Of a stretch of DNA of 64,000 nucleotides, positions 42,803 to 51,762 are shown in pieces. Every line of letters begins with the position of its first letter. Position 1 is the first letter of the stretch. Under the pieces are notes generated by a model. It saw nothing but the letters and a program-made list of their open reading frames with translations. It was not told where the DNA came from and did no database searches. The DNA is taken from NCBI RefSeq assembly GCF_007786445.1, contig NZ_VNJI01000025.1, positions 34,490 to 98,489 of the forward strand. Reading direction: 5' to 3'. This stretch comes from Paenibacillus cremeus (GTDB lineage: Bacteria; Bacillota; Bacilli; Paenibacillales; NBRC-103111). The position numbers were made by a program, and so were the translations under genes.

Positions 42803-44374
42803 ATGGTATCAGTTGGCAAAAAATTGGTTGTTGGATTCTCACTTATGATTTTGATCGTGGCTATTGTGGGCGGACTGGGTATTAACCGGATGATGGTCAT
42901 GAATGACCGAACGAATCTGATTACGACAAGCTGGATGCCCGGCGTGGAATCGATTAATGAGCTGAATTATATCACGGAGCATATTTTAACTCTTTCCTTA
43001 CGGCATTTGAACAGCAAAGACCGGGCGGAAGCCTCGGAGATCGAGAAACAGCGCAAAGACGCTGCCTCCAAAATCAAGACGGTGCTGGACGACTACGAGG
43101 CGACGATCTACTTGCCGGAGGACCGCAAAAATTTCGACGAGTTAAAGCGGAAATGGACTGTGTTTGTGAACGGGAATGACATGACCCTTCAAGCCAGCCA
43201 GCAAAATGAAACGGCCAAAGCCGCTCAGCTGTTTAATGACGATATTAAGCGATTTAACGATATGCAAATTAACCTGGATTTCCTGGTCAAGCTGAATCAC
43301 GATGGGGCGATCCAATCCGGGCATGATGCGAATCGCGCATTTTCCTCTGGGCTGACCATCAGCATCGTATGCATCGTCGCAGGCATCTTGCTAGGTGTTG
43401 GGATCGCCTTAGGACTTACGCGAATGATTACCAAGCCGCTCGGACAAGTGAATGCCGCAGTGAAGGAGATCGCTCAAGGCAATCTGAGCATTCCTCCACT
43501 GGAGGTACGCTCGAAGGATGAGCTAGGTCAAGTGTCGGAGGCCGTCAACCAGATGATCGTCAGTCTCCGCGGCGTCATTGAGAAGGTGCTGTACTCCGCG
43601 CAAAATGTAGCGGCATCCTCGGAACAAATTTCCGCCAGCACGCAGGAAATCGCGGCCGGCAGTGAGGGCCAGTCCGAGAGCGCGAAGGACTTGAAGGAAC
43701 TGTTCACGGAGCTCAACATCGTGATTAATTCGGTGGCGGCCAGCGCGAGCGATGCGGCGGAGCTGTCCGATGAGACGGTCCGGATCGCTAAAGAAGGCGC
43801 CCTCACGGTAGCTGGCTCGATCGAGGGCATGAATCTGGTGAATCAGCAGATGCTGCGGTTGGAGCAGGATTCGAACCAAATCGGCGAAATCATCATTATG
43901 ATCGACGATATCGCGGAGCAGACGAATTTGCTGGCCTTGAACGCAGCGATTGAAGCGGCAAGAGCGGGCGAGCAGGGGCGCGGCTTCGCCGTCGTGGCCG
44001 ACGAAGTGCGCAAGCTGGCGGAGCGCAGCACGGAGGCAACGAAGCAGATCACTTCGATTATAAAAGAGATGCAGACCAGCACACGGGAGAGTGTCCAGTC
44101 CGTGGCGGATAGTGTCGTGAAGACGCAGCAGACGGGAGAAACGTTCAGCCGCATTGCCGCCAAGATTGAACAATCGGCCAAGCGGATTACCGATATTGCG
44201 GCGGCGAGCGAGGAGCAGGCAGCTCAAACCTCGCAAGTGCTGAACTCGGTAGAAACGATCGCCGACGCAAGCCAAGAATCTGCGGCGGCCTCCGTACAAA
44301 CCGCCAGCTCTTCGCAATCGCTTGCCGAGCTGGCTGAGATGATGAACCGTACGGTCTCGGTGTTCCGAGTATAA
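42803..44374 (+). CDS. Methyl-accepting chemotaxis protein, second copy
   Basis: The 523-residue receptor shares the design of its neighbour but differs in sequence. It has a first helix ([19 protein letters not shown]), a sensor of about 155 residues, a second helix ([20 protein letters not shown]), HAMP ([20 protein letters not shown]), and a signalling coil with the tip segment [20 protein letters not shown]. The start has AAAGGGGGG seven bases upstream. A sigma-D-like promoter lies upstream and a terminator downstream, so it is transcribed with motility genes. The ligand is unknown. Confidence 0.93.
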   Translation: MVSVGKKLVVGFSLMILIVAIVGGLGINRMMVMNDRTNLITTSWMPGVESINELNYITEHILTLSLRHLNSKDRAEASEIEKQRKDAASKIKTVLDDYEATIYLPEDRKNFDELKRKWTVFVNGNDMTLQASQQNETAKAAQLFNDDIKRFNDMQINLDFLVKLNHDGAIQSGHDANRAFSSGLTISIVCIVAGILLGVGIALGLTRMITKPLGQVNAAVKEIAQGNLSIPPLEVRSKDELGQVSEAVNQMIVSLRGVIEKVLYSAQNVAASSEQISASTQEIAAGSEGQSESAKDLKELFTELNIVINSVAASASDAAELSDETVRIAKEGALTVAGSIEGMNLVNQQMLRLEQDSNQIGEIIIMIDDIAEQTNLLALNAAIEAARAGEQGRGFAVVADEVRKLAERSTEATKQITSIIKEMQTSTRESVQSVADSVVKTQQTGETFSRIAAKIEQSAKRITDIAAASEEQAAQTSQVLNSVETIADASQESAAASVQTASSSQSLAELAEMMNRTVSVFRV

Positions 44375-44382
44375 ATGTAGTT

Positions 44383-44415
44383 GCCCGGCCTTTGCTGCCG
44401 GGTTTATTTTTTCTT
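44383..44415 (+). terminator. Intrinsic terminator after the second chemoreceptor
   Basis: CCCGGC (44384-44389) and GCCGGG (44397-44402) flank CTTTGCT, followed by a T-rich run. Confidence 0.75.
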
Positions 44416-44459
44416 TACATTTTCCGATAGGGGGTATATAATAACGAAGTCGCCAACAT

Positions 44460-44543
44460 GCGGTCGTGGCGGAATTGGCAGACGCGCTAGATTCAGGTTC
44501 TAGTGGTGTAACAGCCGTGGAGGTTCGAGTCCTCTCGACCGCA
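44460..44543 (+). tRNA. tRNA-Leu (anticodon CAG), copy 2
   Basis: The acceptor stem GCGGTCG pairs perfectly with CGACCGC. The rest is identical to copy 1 except one base in the variable arm (GTGGTG versus GTGGGG). The anticodon is CAG, discriminator A at 44543, no encoded CCA. It is 84 nt long. Confidence 0.93.
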
Positions 44544-44560
44544 TTCTATATGTACAAGTC

Positions 44561-44590
44561 ATCCCCTACGGTAGCGAAGGGGATTTTTTA
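44561..44590 (+). terminator. Intrinsic terminator after tRNA-Leu copy 2
   Basis: ATCCCCT pairs with AGGGGAT around the loop ACGGTAGCGA, followed by six T's. Confidence 0.8.
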
Positions 44591-44694
44591 TATGCTCTGC
44601 AGGGCTGCTTTTTACATTGATTTCATCAAATTTGTGGGCTATGATGAGAAGCATACATATCAACAACATACTTCCTGGGGAGAGTGCACAAGAG

Positions 44695-45189
44695 ATGGAC
44701 AAGCCTCACATTCGGATCGCGGTCAAAGAAGATCTTCCTTCCATTGTGGATATTTATAATGAAGCGGTGCTCAATTCCGTTGCAACGTTCGATACGGTAC
44801 CACGTACGCTGGAGCAGCAGGAGCAGTGGTTCGAGCAGCATGGCGAAGCTTATCCGGTGATCGTGGCCGAGCAGGACGGGAATGTGATCGGCTGGGCGTC
44901 GGTGAACCGCTATTCGGATCGACTGGCGTATGCACAAACGGCGGAGCTTTCGCTATATATCAAGGACGGCCATCGCGGCAAAGGACTAGGCAAGAGGATG
45001 CTGGAGCGGATGCTGGCTGAAGGGAAGGCGGCGGGGCTGCATACCGTGCTGTCGAGAATTACGGAAGGCAACGACAACAGCATTCATTTGCACCGCTTGT
45101 TCGGATTCGATACGGTAGGGACGATGCGTCAGGTTGGAACGAAATTCGGACGGCTGCTGGATGTTGTTCTGATGCAAAAAATATTGTAA
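44695..45189 (+). CDS. GNAT N-acetyltransferase (phosphinothricin acetyltransferase-like)
   Basis: A 164-residue acetyl-CoA-dependent acetyltransferase. The start is taken at MDKPHIRIAVKEDLPSIVDI, which is where the fold begins; the frame is open from 44617. Family features are IYNEAVLNSVATFDT, AELSLYIKDGHRGKGLGKRM (the acetyl-CoA P-loop R-G-x-G-x-G-K) and the C-terminal HLHRLFGFDTVGTMRQVG, typical of the Pat/YwnH group. These acetylate glutamate analogues such as methionine sulfoximine or phosphinothricin; the true substrate is unknown. Confidence 0.86.
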   Translation: MDKPHIRIAVKEDLPSIVDIYNEAVLNSVATFDTVPRTLEQQEQWFEQHGEAYPVIVAEQDGNVIGWASVNRYSDRLAYAQTAELSLYIKDGHRGKGLGKRMLERMLAEGKAAGLHTVLSRITEGNDNSIHLHRLFGFDTVGTMRQVGTKFGRLLDVVLMQKIL

Positions 45190-45242
45190 GCGCGTTGAAG
45201 AAGGTCTCACTTTGAGGAGGGAGTTCCCTAATGGGGCCTGCC

Positions 45243-45271
45243 TTGACTCGTTTTTCCGTGGCCGATATAAT
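45243..45271 (+). promoter_or_regulatory. argS: Strong sigma-A promoter for argS
   Basis: TTGACT (45243-45248), 17 bases, TATAAT (45266-45271). The transcript would start near 45278 and carry a leader of about 128 bases before argS. Confidence 0.75.
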
Positions 45272-45318
45272 GGAAGGTATGTAATGACTGGCATTTCAAG
45301 CTTTAGCTGACATCAGGG

Positions 45319-45339
45319 GCACCCCGTCCGGGGTGCTTT
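45319..45339 (+). terminator. Hairpin in the argS leader (possible attenuator)
   Basis: GCACCCC (45319-45325) and GGGGTGC (45330-45336) form a tight stem with a 4-base loop, followed by TTTATT. It lies downstream of the argS promoter, so it could attenuate argS, or it could be an old terminator of the acetyltransferase gene. No T-box consensus is present. Confidence 0.45.
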
Positions 45340-45405
45340 ATTGCATGTGGCAGGCTGGGCTGGGGACTTGGGAGCAGTCGAAGGACGAAAGGGGTTCAAA
45401 GGGTA

Positions 45406-47115
45406 ATGAATTATAAATTATGGCTGGCCGAGCAGCTGGCAACGCAGCTAGAAGGCGTAGAAATGGACGCAATCGCGGAGCTGATCGAATATCCGCCGAA
45501 TCCGCAGATGGGCGACTTGTCGCTGCCGTGCTTCAAATTGAGCAAGCAGCTGCGCAAAGCGCCGCAAGCGATCGCAGAAGAGCTCAAGTCCAAATTTCAA
45601 GGGCATTCCGCGATTGAGCGGGTGGACGCGGTATCGGGGTATTTTAACGTCTATTTAAATCCGGCGCAATTCGCTTCAGATATTGTCACCGAAGTGCTCA
45701 CGAAGGGCGACCGCTACGGCTCGCAAACGATCGGCCAAGGCCGCAGCGTAGTCATCGACTTCTCGTCGCCGAATATCGCGAAGACGTTCCACATCGGACA
45801 TTTGCGTTCGACGGTGATCGGGAATGCGTTGTACAAAATTTTTGAATTCTTGGGCTACAAAAGCGTCGGAGTCAACCATCTGGGTGACTGGGGAACGCAA
45901 TTCGGCAAGCTGATCGTAGCGTACAAGCTGTGGGGCAATAAAGACGCCATCGAAGCGGAAGGCATTGATGAGCTGCAGCGCATTTACGTAAAGTTCCACG
46001 ACGAGTCGGATGTGAAGCCGGAGCTCGAGGATGAAGCGCGTGCTTGGTTCGTGAAGCTGGAGCAGGGCGACGCCGAGGCGCATGAGCTGTGGCGCTGGTT
46101 CGTGGACATCAGCTTGAAGGAATTCCACAAGATGTACGATTTGCTGAATGTGAAGTTTGACTCCTATGCTGGGGAAAGCTTCTATAATGATAAAATGGCC
46201 GCGGTGCTGGACGAGCTGAAGGCGAAGCAGATGCTGGAGGAAGACCAAGGCGCTCTGCTTGTACGCCTCGACGACTACAACATGCCTCCGGCCCTGATGG
46301 TGAAAAAAGATGGCGGCACGCTGTACCACACCCGTGACGTTACAGCGGCGATTTACCGGAAGAACACCTATGATTTTGAAAAAGCGGTGTACGTGACCGA
46401 TGCGGGGCAAAGCTTGCACTTTAATCAATGGTTCAAGGTCATCGAGCTGATGGGCTACGACTGGGCGAAGCAGCTCCAGCATGTACCGTTTGGTAAAGTG
46501 TCCTTGGAAGGCGCCAAGCTGTCTACTCGTAAGGGCAACGTCATCCATCTGGAAGAGCTGCTGGGCAAAGCGATCGAGAAGACGCGCGAAATTATCGAAG
46601 AGAAAAATCCGAACATGGAGAACAAGGATGAAGTGGCTCGTCAAGTTGGCGTTGGCGCGATCATTTTCAATGATCTGAGCAATAACCGGATCAAGGATAT
46701 CGTGTTCTCGTGGGAGGAAGCGCTCAACTTTGAGGGTGAAACCGGACCGTACGTGCAGTACACCCATGCGAGAGCGTGCAGCGTGCTGCGTAAAGCCGGT
46801 GTCGATCACGCGGCGTTGGATGCGGCGGCTGTGAAGGCGGAGCATTTGACCAATCCGGAAGCGCAAGGCGTCGTCCGCGAGCTGTACCTGTTCAAGGAGC
46901 GGGTGGAGCAGGCGATGCACAAGCTGGAGCCGTCCATCGTCAGCCGTTACTTGGTGGATTTGGCGCAGAGCTTCAACCGCTTTTATCATGAGTGCCCGAT
47001 CTTGGTGGACGATGAAGCGGTTCGCGGGGCGCGTCTGGCGCTCGTACGGAGCGTGACCATCACGCTGAAGAACGGTCTGGCTCTGATCGGACTGGATGCA
47101 CCGGAGAAAATTTAA
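45406..47115 (+). CDS. argS: Arginyl-tRNA synthetase
   Basis: ArgS charges tRNA-Arg. The 569-residue class I enzyme has the N-terminal Add-1 tRNA-binding domain (residues 1-110), the HIGH motif in NIAKTFHIGHLRSTVIGN, the family-typical NHLGDWGTQFGKLI, a KMSKS equivalent LSTRKGNVI, and the C-terminal helical anticodon-binding domain (ETGPYVQYTHARACSVLRKA). The ATG at 45406 follows AAAGGGGTTCAAAGGGTA. The leader contains a strong promoter and a hairpin. Confidence 0.96.
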   Translation: MNYKLWLAEQLATQLEGVEMDAIAELIEYPPNPQMGDLSLPCFKLSKQLRKAPQAIAEELKSKFQGHSAIERVDAVSGYFNVYLNPAQFASDIVTEVLTKGDRYGSQTIGQGRSVVIDFSSPNIAKTFHIGHLRSTVIGNALYKIFEFLGYKSVGVNHLGDWGTQFGKLIVAYKLWGNKDAIEAEGIDELQRIYVKFHDESDVKPELEDEARAWFVKLEQGDAEAHELWRWFVDISLKEFHKMYDLLNVKFDSYAGESFYNDKMAAVLDELKAKQMLEEDQGALLVRLDDYNMPPALMVKKDGGTLYHTRDVTAAIYRKNTYDFEKAVYVTDAGQSLHFNQWFKVIELMGYDWAKQLQHVPFGKVSLEGAKLSTRKGNVIHLEELLGKAIEKTREIIEEKNPNMENKDEVARQVGVGAIIFNDLSNNRIKDIVFSWEEALNFEGETGPYVQYTHARACSVLRKAGVDHAALDAAAVKAEHLTNPEAQGVVRELYLFKERVEQAMHKLEPSIVSRYLVDLAQSFNRFYHECPILVDDEAVRGARLALVRSVTITLKNGLALIGLDAPEKI

Positions 47116-47249
47116 TCGTAAGTCGAATCACCTGCTGCTGCTTGATGGACGTATGTTCCTAAAGCGGTGGCGGGTGATTTTTTTGTGGCGGCAGGGTTTG
47201 AGGTTTGGATGCCTTGGCTATACTGTAGACTGGAGGTTGATCACTTCAT

Positions 47250-47447
47250 ATGGCCAAGAGCGACGAATTGGTAAAATTTTTAACCCAGCAGGTCGTGAAG
47301 TATATCGAGACGCCAAAAGATGTACGAAAGCAAGTCAGGGCCGGCCGGAGAGAAGTCCGGGAGCGGTGGAGCACCCGTTGGTTCGGGATGCTGCCGCTGG
47401 CGCTGCGCATGTGGTATGACCGAGTGTTGCGGAGAAAAGCGAAATAA
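47250..47447 (+). CDS. yqzE: YqzE-family protein (65 residues)
   Basis: The product matches the small Bacillus protein YqzE: an N-terminal TQQVVKYIETPKDVRKQVR and the conserved STRWFGMLPLALRMWYDR. It is basic and amphipathic. In Bacillus yqzE lies at the end of the competence comG operon; here it stands alone after argS, so its context gives no clue. GGAGG lies 13 bases before the ATG, rather far. The function is unknown. Confidence 0.82.
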   Translation: MAKSDELVKFLTQQVVKYIETPKDVRKQVRAGRREVRERWSTRWFGMLPLALRMWYDRVLRRKAK

Positions 47448-47457
47448 ATAAAAAAAG

Positions 47458-47523
47458 GAAAAGCTTCTTGTTCCAAGGCGATGGCGGATAGACGCATGTG
47501 CCTTCGGCGATGGGAAGCTTTTC
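47458..47523 (+). terminator. Long-loop hairpin after yqzE
   Basis: GAAAAGCTTC (47458-47467) pairs perfectly with GAAGCTTTTC (47514-47523), with inner imperfect pairing (AAGGCGATGGC and GCCTTCGGCG). Confidence 0.5.
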
Positions 47524-47529
47524 TATATA

Positions 47530-47568
47530 CGCTGTTCCAGCCTGATTGCAACTCAGGCTGGAACAGCG
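47530..47568. repeat. Perfect 16-base-pair hairpin between convergent genes
   Basis: GCTGTTCCAGCCTGA (47531-47545) and TCAGGCTGGAACAGC (47553-47567), extended by one C-G pair outside, flank the 7-base loop TTGCAAC. There is no T run on either side. It may work as a bidirectional transcription block or be a small mobile hairpin. Confidence 0.75.
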
Positions 47569-47595
47569 CTGGGAAGAGAGGAGAAAAACCGTAGG

Positions 47596-48549
47596 TTAAG
47601 GGTAAAATCCGCCCAGTGCTGCCAAGGGCTCGTAAGGGAGGTAGCGGTCGTCGTCCTGAAGCACTTGAACGAATAGATCGCCTCCGGACCAGGCCTGATA
47701 GCCGGTGACGGTGAGCGGTAATGTGACGCTGCCTTGAAATAGCTCCGCCGAGTAAATCGGCTGGCTGGTGGTGGAGTCGTTAATCCACTGCTTAAGCTTT
47801 GCCTGCGTCATGTTCGCCTCGGGCTTGCCTTGGACCCAGGGCAGGCGCTGAGAAGCAGCGGCAGCTGTTGTTTGTCCGGTTGCTGCTATTGTATGCGACG
47901 AATCGGTATTGGTGAACGGTTTCATATCTTCGGTTGCCGGAAGGTCCGGAAAATGGCTGCTGTCCTTGAACGGAAGCTCTTCTCCGGTTTTGGCGTCCAA
48001 GTACCATTCCCTGTCCGCGCCGTCGACGGTGATTTTCCACACCGCTTGAAGGGGATCGTAATAGAGCCGCTGGGCTTGATAAGAATAATCCATGAGTTCC
48101 AGCTGCACCAAGCTGCGGTACAGCGTTTGCAAGCTGTATAACGGAAATTCGCCCTTGCCGTATTCGGAAAGGCGATACGTATCTGGTCCTGCGGCATGCA
48201 GCACCATGTAGCCTGCTTCTTTTCCGCCGACCGTTATCAGGATAACCCAGCCATGTGTGCCAGGACCGAGCGCGTAGCTGCTCCACGTCCCCTGCTTCCA
48301 GCCTTCAAAGCCCTTCTGAGCAGACAGCTCGCGGAAAAACTTGTCCACTGCTGCTTGAAGCGACGGGGACACGATCTCTTTGGTTGGCGTGACGGGAGGG
48401 GGCGAATCTTGCGCCGGCTGATTGGCGGTTCGTAAGACGCTTGCTACTTGATCTCCTGTCGGCTGCACGGCGGCCGTAGACAGCGGTGCGGCAAAGCATA
48501 GACTCGTACACAGCAGCAGTGTGACCGCGACGATCGTCAGCTTGTTCAT
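47596..48549 (-). CDS. Secreted protein of unknown function (317 residues)
   Basis: A clean signal peptide (LTIVAVTLLLCTSLCFAAPL) leads to a protein expected outside the cell. The body has two likely domains joined by a Thr/Ala-rich linker: one with KGFEGWKQGTWSSYALGPGTH and YLDAKTGEELPFKD (PepSY-like in feel), and a C-terminal strand-rich part ending DDDRYLPYEPLAALGGFYP. No catalytic motif is seen and I do not recognise the family. It is convergent with yqzE and separated from yqhG by 140 bases. Confidence 0.78.
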   Translation of the reverse strand: MNKLTIVAVTLLLCTSLCFAAPLSTAAVQPTGDQVASVLRTANQPAQDSPPPVTPTKEIVSPSLQAAVDKFFRELSAQKGFEGWKQGTWSSYALGPGTHGWVILITVGGKEAGYMVLHAAGPDTYRLSEYGKGEFPLYSLQTLYRSLVQLELMDYSYQAQRLYYDPLQAVWKITVDGADREWYLDAKTGEELPFKDSSHFPDLPATEDMKPFTNTDSSHTIAATGQTTAAAASQRLPWVQGKPEANMTQAKLKQWINDSTTSQPIYSAELFQGSVTLPLTVTGYQAWSGGDLFVQVLQDDDRYLPYEPLAALGGFYP

Positions 48550-48689
48550 TCATTCACCTGCTTCCTATATGCGCGTGCCGGGTGGAATATGCCTTCATTT
48601 TATAAGATTTCCTTTAAGAAGTTTGTTAGAACCTGTAGTCTGCCTTGAAAAAGTTTTCCCGTAAAACCGGAGCGGTTCGCGGTCTTTCG

Positions 48690-49751
48690 TCAGGTCATTG
48701 GCCCGTTCGCCTGTGGAAAATGAAACAAACCGCAGTTGATGACGGATATTTGAACGCGGGGGCGGTATTGCCACTCCACTTCCTGCTTTCGTCCCTCGTA
48801 TTGCGCTTCGATCTCAGGTCTGGTTTCCGGATCGGCGGATTGGAGCAGCGCTTCGTAGTAATCCCGCACGCGCAGAAGCTCATCCTCAAGCCGCAGCTGC
48901 GCCTCCTGCGCCCAGCGATGATCGTAGGCCCCCAGCTTTTGCTCCACATACTCCTCCAGGAACAGCACCGCACGGGGGAGGGCAATCCGGTCCGGTGTGA
49001 CGTACACATGGACCGGCAGCCGCGGCGTCATCCGCTTGGGCAGCACGCTCTCGTGGAACCGCTCGCGGATTTCGCCGGTTTGCAGATGAATGCCGAGCGA
49101 ATGAATTTCGCTGCGCTTCATGTCGCAGATCAGCTCCACCTTGTAATTGACGCCCAGCCAGGTTTCATACGGGATCGTCTGGGTCTGGTACCGCGGCAGC
49201 TCCTGCGCATGCTGCTCGAACAAGCGCACGAAGCGGCCCTTGGCCCGCACGGCGCTGAAGATCTGCTCGAGCCGCCGGCTGCCGAAGGTGACCTCATCCC
49301 GCGGCACGCGCGCGGTAAAGGCGGTCGGCACGAAGCCAAAGTAGCGGCCGAGGATGCTGTCGCTCTGCGGCTGCGGCTGCTCCGGGCTGCCGGAAGCAGA
49401 AGCAGGGGGAGCCGCTGCATCTGCGCTAGCAGCGCCTTGCGGCGGAGCGGGTACGGCTCCTGCACCGGGCGGTGCGGCGGTGCTCACGCCCGGCTGCGGA
49501 CCTCCCGGCTGTCCGTGCGGCTGCAGCTCCCGGTACTGCTCCGGGTCGAAAATGAACGTGCACGTCATCGTCTCAGGCGGCGCGCCGGTCCGCTCAACGA
49601 AGCTCCAGTAGTACGGCCGGTAGTTCAGATCTTTATCCGCCGAAACGGACAGCTTCACGGTGAGATAGGAAGGATGCTTCTCCAGAATGTCGCAGCGCTC
49701 GGCTTCCAAATATTGCAGCACATAGCGGTGGATTTCCTCGGTGTTCATCAT
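48690..49751 (-). CDS. yqhG: YqhG-family protein
   Basis: A 353-residue YqhG protein. The N-terminus MMNTEEIHRYVLQYLEAERC and the C-terminal EWQYRPRVQISVINCGLFHF with a coiled stretch before it are typical. An Ala/Pro/Gly/Gln linker at about residues 105-160 is an insertion compared with the Bacillus protein. The gene follows the SNF2 helicase yqhH by three bases, the same pairing as in B. subtilis, so the two products probably work together. The molecular role is unknown. Two ATGs (49751, 49748) are possible starts; GAGGAGG lies within the end of yqhH. Confidence 0.85.
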   Translation of the reverse strand: MMNTEEIHRYVLQYLEAERCDILEKHPSYLTVKLSVSADKDLNYRPYYWSFVERTGAPPETMTCTFIFDPEQYRELQPHGQPGGPQPGVSTAAPPGAGAVPAPPQGAASADAAAPPASASGSPEQPQPQSDSILGRYFGFVPTAFTARVPRDEVTFGSRRLEQIFSAVRAKGRFVRLFEQHAQELPRYQTQTIPYETWLGVNYKVELICDMKRSEIHSLGIHLQTGEIRERFHESVLPKRMTPRLPVHVYVTPDRIALPRAVLFLEEYVEQKLGAYDHRWAQEAQLRLEDELLRVRDYYEALLQSADPETRPEIEAQYEGRKQEVEWQYRPRVQISVINCGLFHFPQANGPMT

Positions 49752-49754
49752 GGC

Positions 49755-51563
49755 TTAAGTCTGCGCCTCCTCACTGAGATAGTCCGCATCGTGGATGGTT
49801 TGTCCTACGGCGTTCAGCACCGTTTGCAGCCGGCCGTTTTCCTGTGCCTCTTGCTCGACCTCGGACTTGACCATCGTGAAGGAGCGCCCCAAATCCTCAA
49901 GCTGATCGCGGATCTCATCCTGGCTGCGAGAAGCCAAGATCAGCTTCGCCAGATGTGACTCGAGCGACGTTTTTTTCTCGAAACGCTCCAGGATCGTATC
50001 CAGCTCCCCGATGACGAGCTCGAACATATTGATTTTTTCATGCAGCAGCGACAAAATGTACTCCTCAATCGTCCCTTGGGTAGACAAATTATAAATTTTT
50101 ACGTCCTCTTGCTGTCCCAGCCGATGAACGCGCCCGATCCGCTGCTCCACCCGCATTGGATTCCAAGGTAAGTCGAAGTTGATCATGTGGTGGCAAAATT
50201 GCAGATTGATCCCCTCGCCGCCGGCCTCTGTCGCCACAAGCACCTGCGCCCGGTTGCGGAACAGGTCCATCATCCAGTCTTTTTTTCCGCGGTTCATGCC
50301 GCCCCGGTAGGGCACTGCCGTAATTTTATGCTCCTTCAAATAATTAAGCAGGTATTCTTGGGATGCCCGGTACTCGGTGAAAATGATCACCTTATCGTCG
50401 ATCTCGCGCACGAGCTCCATTGTTTTCTCTGCTTTGGTATTCGCTTTGATGCCGCGAATCAGCTCCACCAGCTCCCAAATTTTTGGGCGAAGGGGGGAGT
50501 CCTCGGCGGTTTTTTTGAACAAATTCACCAGGGTGATAAACACGGCATCCCGGCTGGAGCATACCTCGCGCTGCAGCGTTACGAGCGACAGAATGCTTCC
50601 GATATCGCCCCCGGCTTCCTCGTAGCGGCCTTTGACAAAGTCGGTCACGCCGTCGTACAACGCCTGCTCATCGCTGGAGAGCGTAAGCGGGATGTTGCGG
50701 ACGATCCGCTTCGTGAAGCTAACGTTGCCGTCGCTGCGCCGGTTGCGGATCATGACCTTGGACAGCTCCTGCTGCAGCTGCTCCTCGTTTTTCGGGATGC
50801 GCTTGTCAACCACAAAGTTGGCCTGGAAGCTGCCTTGCCCGCCCAGATGGCCCGGCTTGAGCAGTGTGATCAGGTTGTACAGCTCTTTGAGATCGTTCTG
50901 CACTGGCGTGGCGGTTAGCAGCAGGCAATATTTTTTGCGCAGCTCGTTAATGAACTGGTAGTTGGTCGTTTTCTTGTTCTTCAGCTTATGCGCTTCGTCG
51001 ATGATCAGCATGTCGTATTCCAGGCCAAGCACGATTTCACGATGGGGATCACGCTTCGCCGTATCCATGGAGGCGACGACGATGTCATTTTGCACCCACA
51101 TGTATTCTTTTTTCTGCGCCACGGCGGAGATGCCGAATTTCTGGTTCAGCTCGCGTACCCACTGCAGCACCAGCGAAGCGGGTACGAGAATGAGCACCTT
51201 TTTCACGAGGCCTCGAATAATGTATTCTTTAAGGATGAGCCCCGCTTCGATTGTCTTCCCAAGTCCGACCTCGTCGGCCAGAATGGCTCGGCCCCGCATC
51301 TCGGTCAGCACCTTCTTGGCGGTGTCCAGCTGATGCTGCATCGGTACAAGACCCTGCAGGTGAGTCAGGCATAACAGCTCGTCGAAGCTGCGGATCAGTC
51401 CCGTCTGTTCGGCCTCGTAGGCGAGACGGTACATCGACCAGTCGTCCCAAGGGCCATTGCGCTGCGTTTTGGCGTGCAGGTCCTCGAACCATTCCCGTTC
51501 AAAATGGGCCTGAACATGCTCATTCAGCGACCGCACGTGTTCTTTTTGCTCGTTTAGTTGCAT
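49755..51563 (-). CDS. yqhH: SNF2-family ATPase/helicase (YqhH type)
   Basis: The 602-residue product is a superfamily 2 DNA translocase of the SWI2/SNF2 (RapA-like) group. Motif I is ADEVGLGKTIEAGLIL, motif II IIDEAHKLKN, motif III LLLTATPVQND, motif V ATEAGGEGINLQFC and motif VI RIGRVHRLGQQEDV. The C-terminal 110 residues are helical. Such proteins remodel protein-DNA contacts, for example recycling RNA polymerase. It is coupled to yqhG; unlike in B. subtilis, the glycine-cleavage operon is not adjacent. Confidence 0.92.
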   Translation of the reverse strand: MQLNEQKEHVRSLNEHVQAHFEREWFEDLHAKTQRNGPWDDWSMYRLAYEAEQTGLIRSFDELLCLTHLQGLVPMQHQLDTAKKVLTEMRGRAILADEVGLGKTIEAGLILKEYIIRGLVKKVLILVPASLVLQWVRELNQKFGISAVAQKKEYMWVQNDIVVASMDTAKRDPHREIVLGLEYDMLIIDEAHKLKNKKTTNYQFINELRKKYCLLLTATPVQNDLKELYNLITLLKPGHLGGQGSFQANFVVDKRIPKNEEQLQQELSKVMIRNRRSDGNVSFTKRIVRNIPLTLSSDEQALYDGVTDFVKGRYEEAGGDIGSILSLVTLQREVCSSRDAVFITLVNLFKKTAEDSPLRPKIWELVELIRGIKANTKAEKTMELVREIDDKVIIFTEYRASQEYLLNYLKEHKITAVPYRGGMNRGKKDWMMDLFRNRAQVLVATEAGGEGINLQFCHHMINFDLPWNPMRVEQRIGRVHRLGQQEDVKIYNLSTQGTIEEYILSLLHEKINMFELVIGELDTILERFEKKTSLESHLAKLILASRSQDEIRDQLEDLGRSFTMVKSEVEQEAQENGRLQTVLNAVGQTIHDADYLSEEAQT

Positions 51564-51762
51564 GGTGTCACGCGCCCCTCTTCATGTTGCAGCGGGTCCG
51601 ACGTCCTCTCCGCCACAACTTTTACTAGGCAACTCATAGAGTTAAAATTTAGTATGCTCAAATGACGGGCTTTCAAACCAATGGTTGATGCATTATGATG
51701 TAAGGAAGCGTCTATTCGTGAAAAGTGTTATGATCAGCCAGATTCAGAAAGGTAGATGGACG

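Noticed and set aside
44466..44759. Open frame starting MAELADALDSGSSG over tRNA-Leu copy 2 (and a similar one over copy 1)
   Set aside because: It is the translation of the tRNA gene itself, a well-known artefact.
45190..45405. T-box leader for argS
   Set aside because: No AGGGTGGNACCGCG-like antiterminator sequence present.
45676..46989. 437-codon minus-strand frame inside argS
   Set aside because: Antisense shadow of a certain gene; His/Leu/Arg-rich with no family pattern.
48645..49958. 437-codon plus-strand frame across yqhG and the end of yqhH
   Set aside because: Runs opposite to two recognised genes and has low-complexity Arg/Leu composition.
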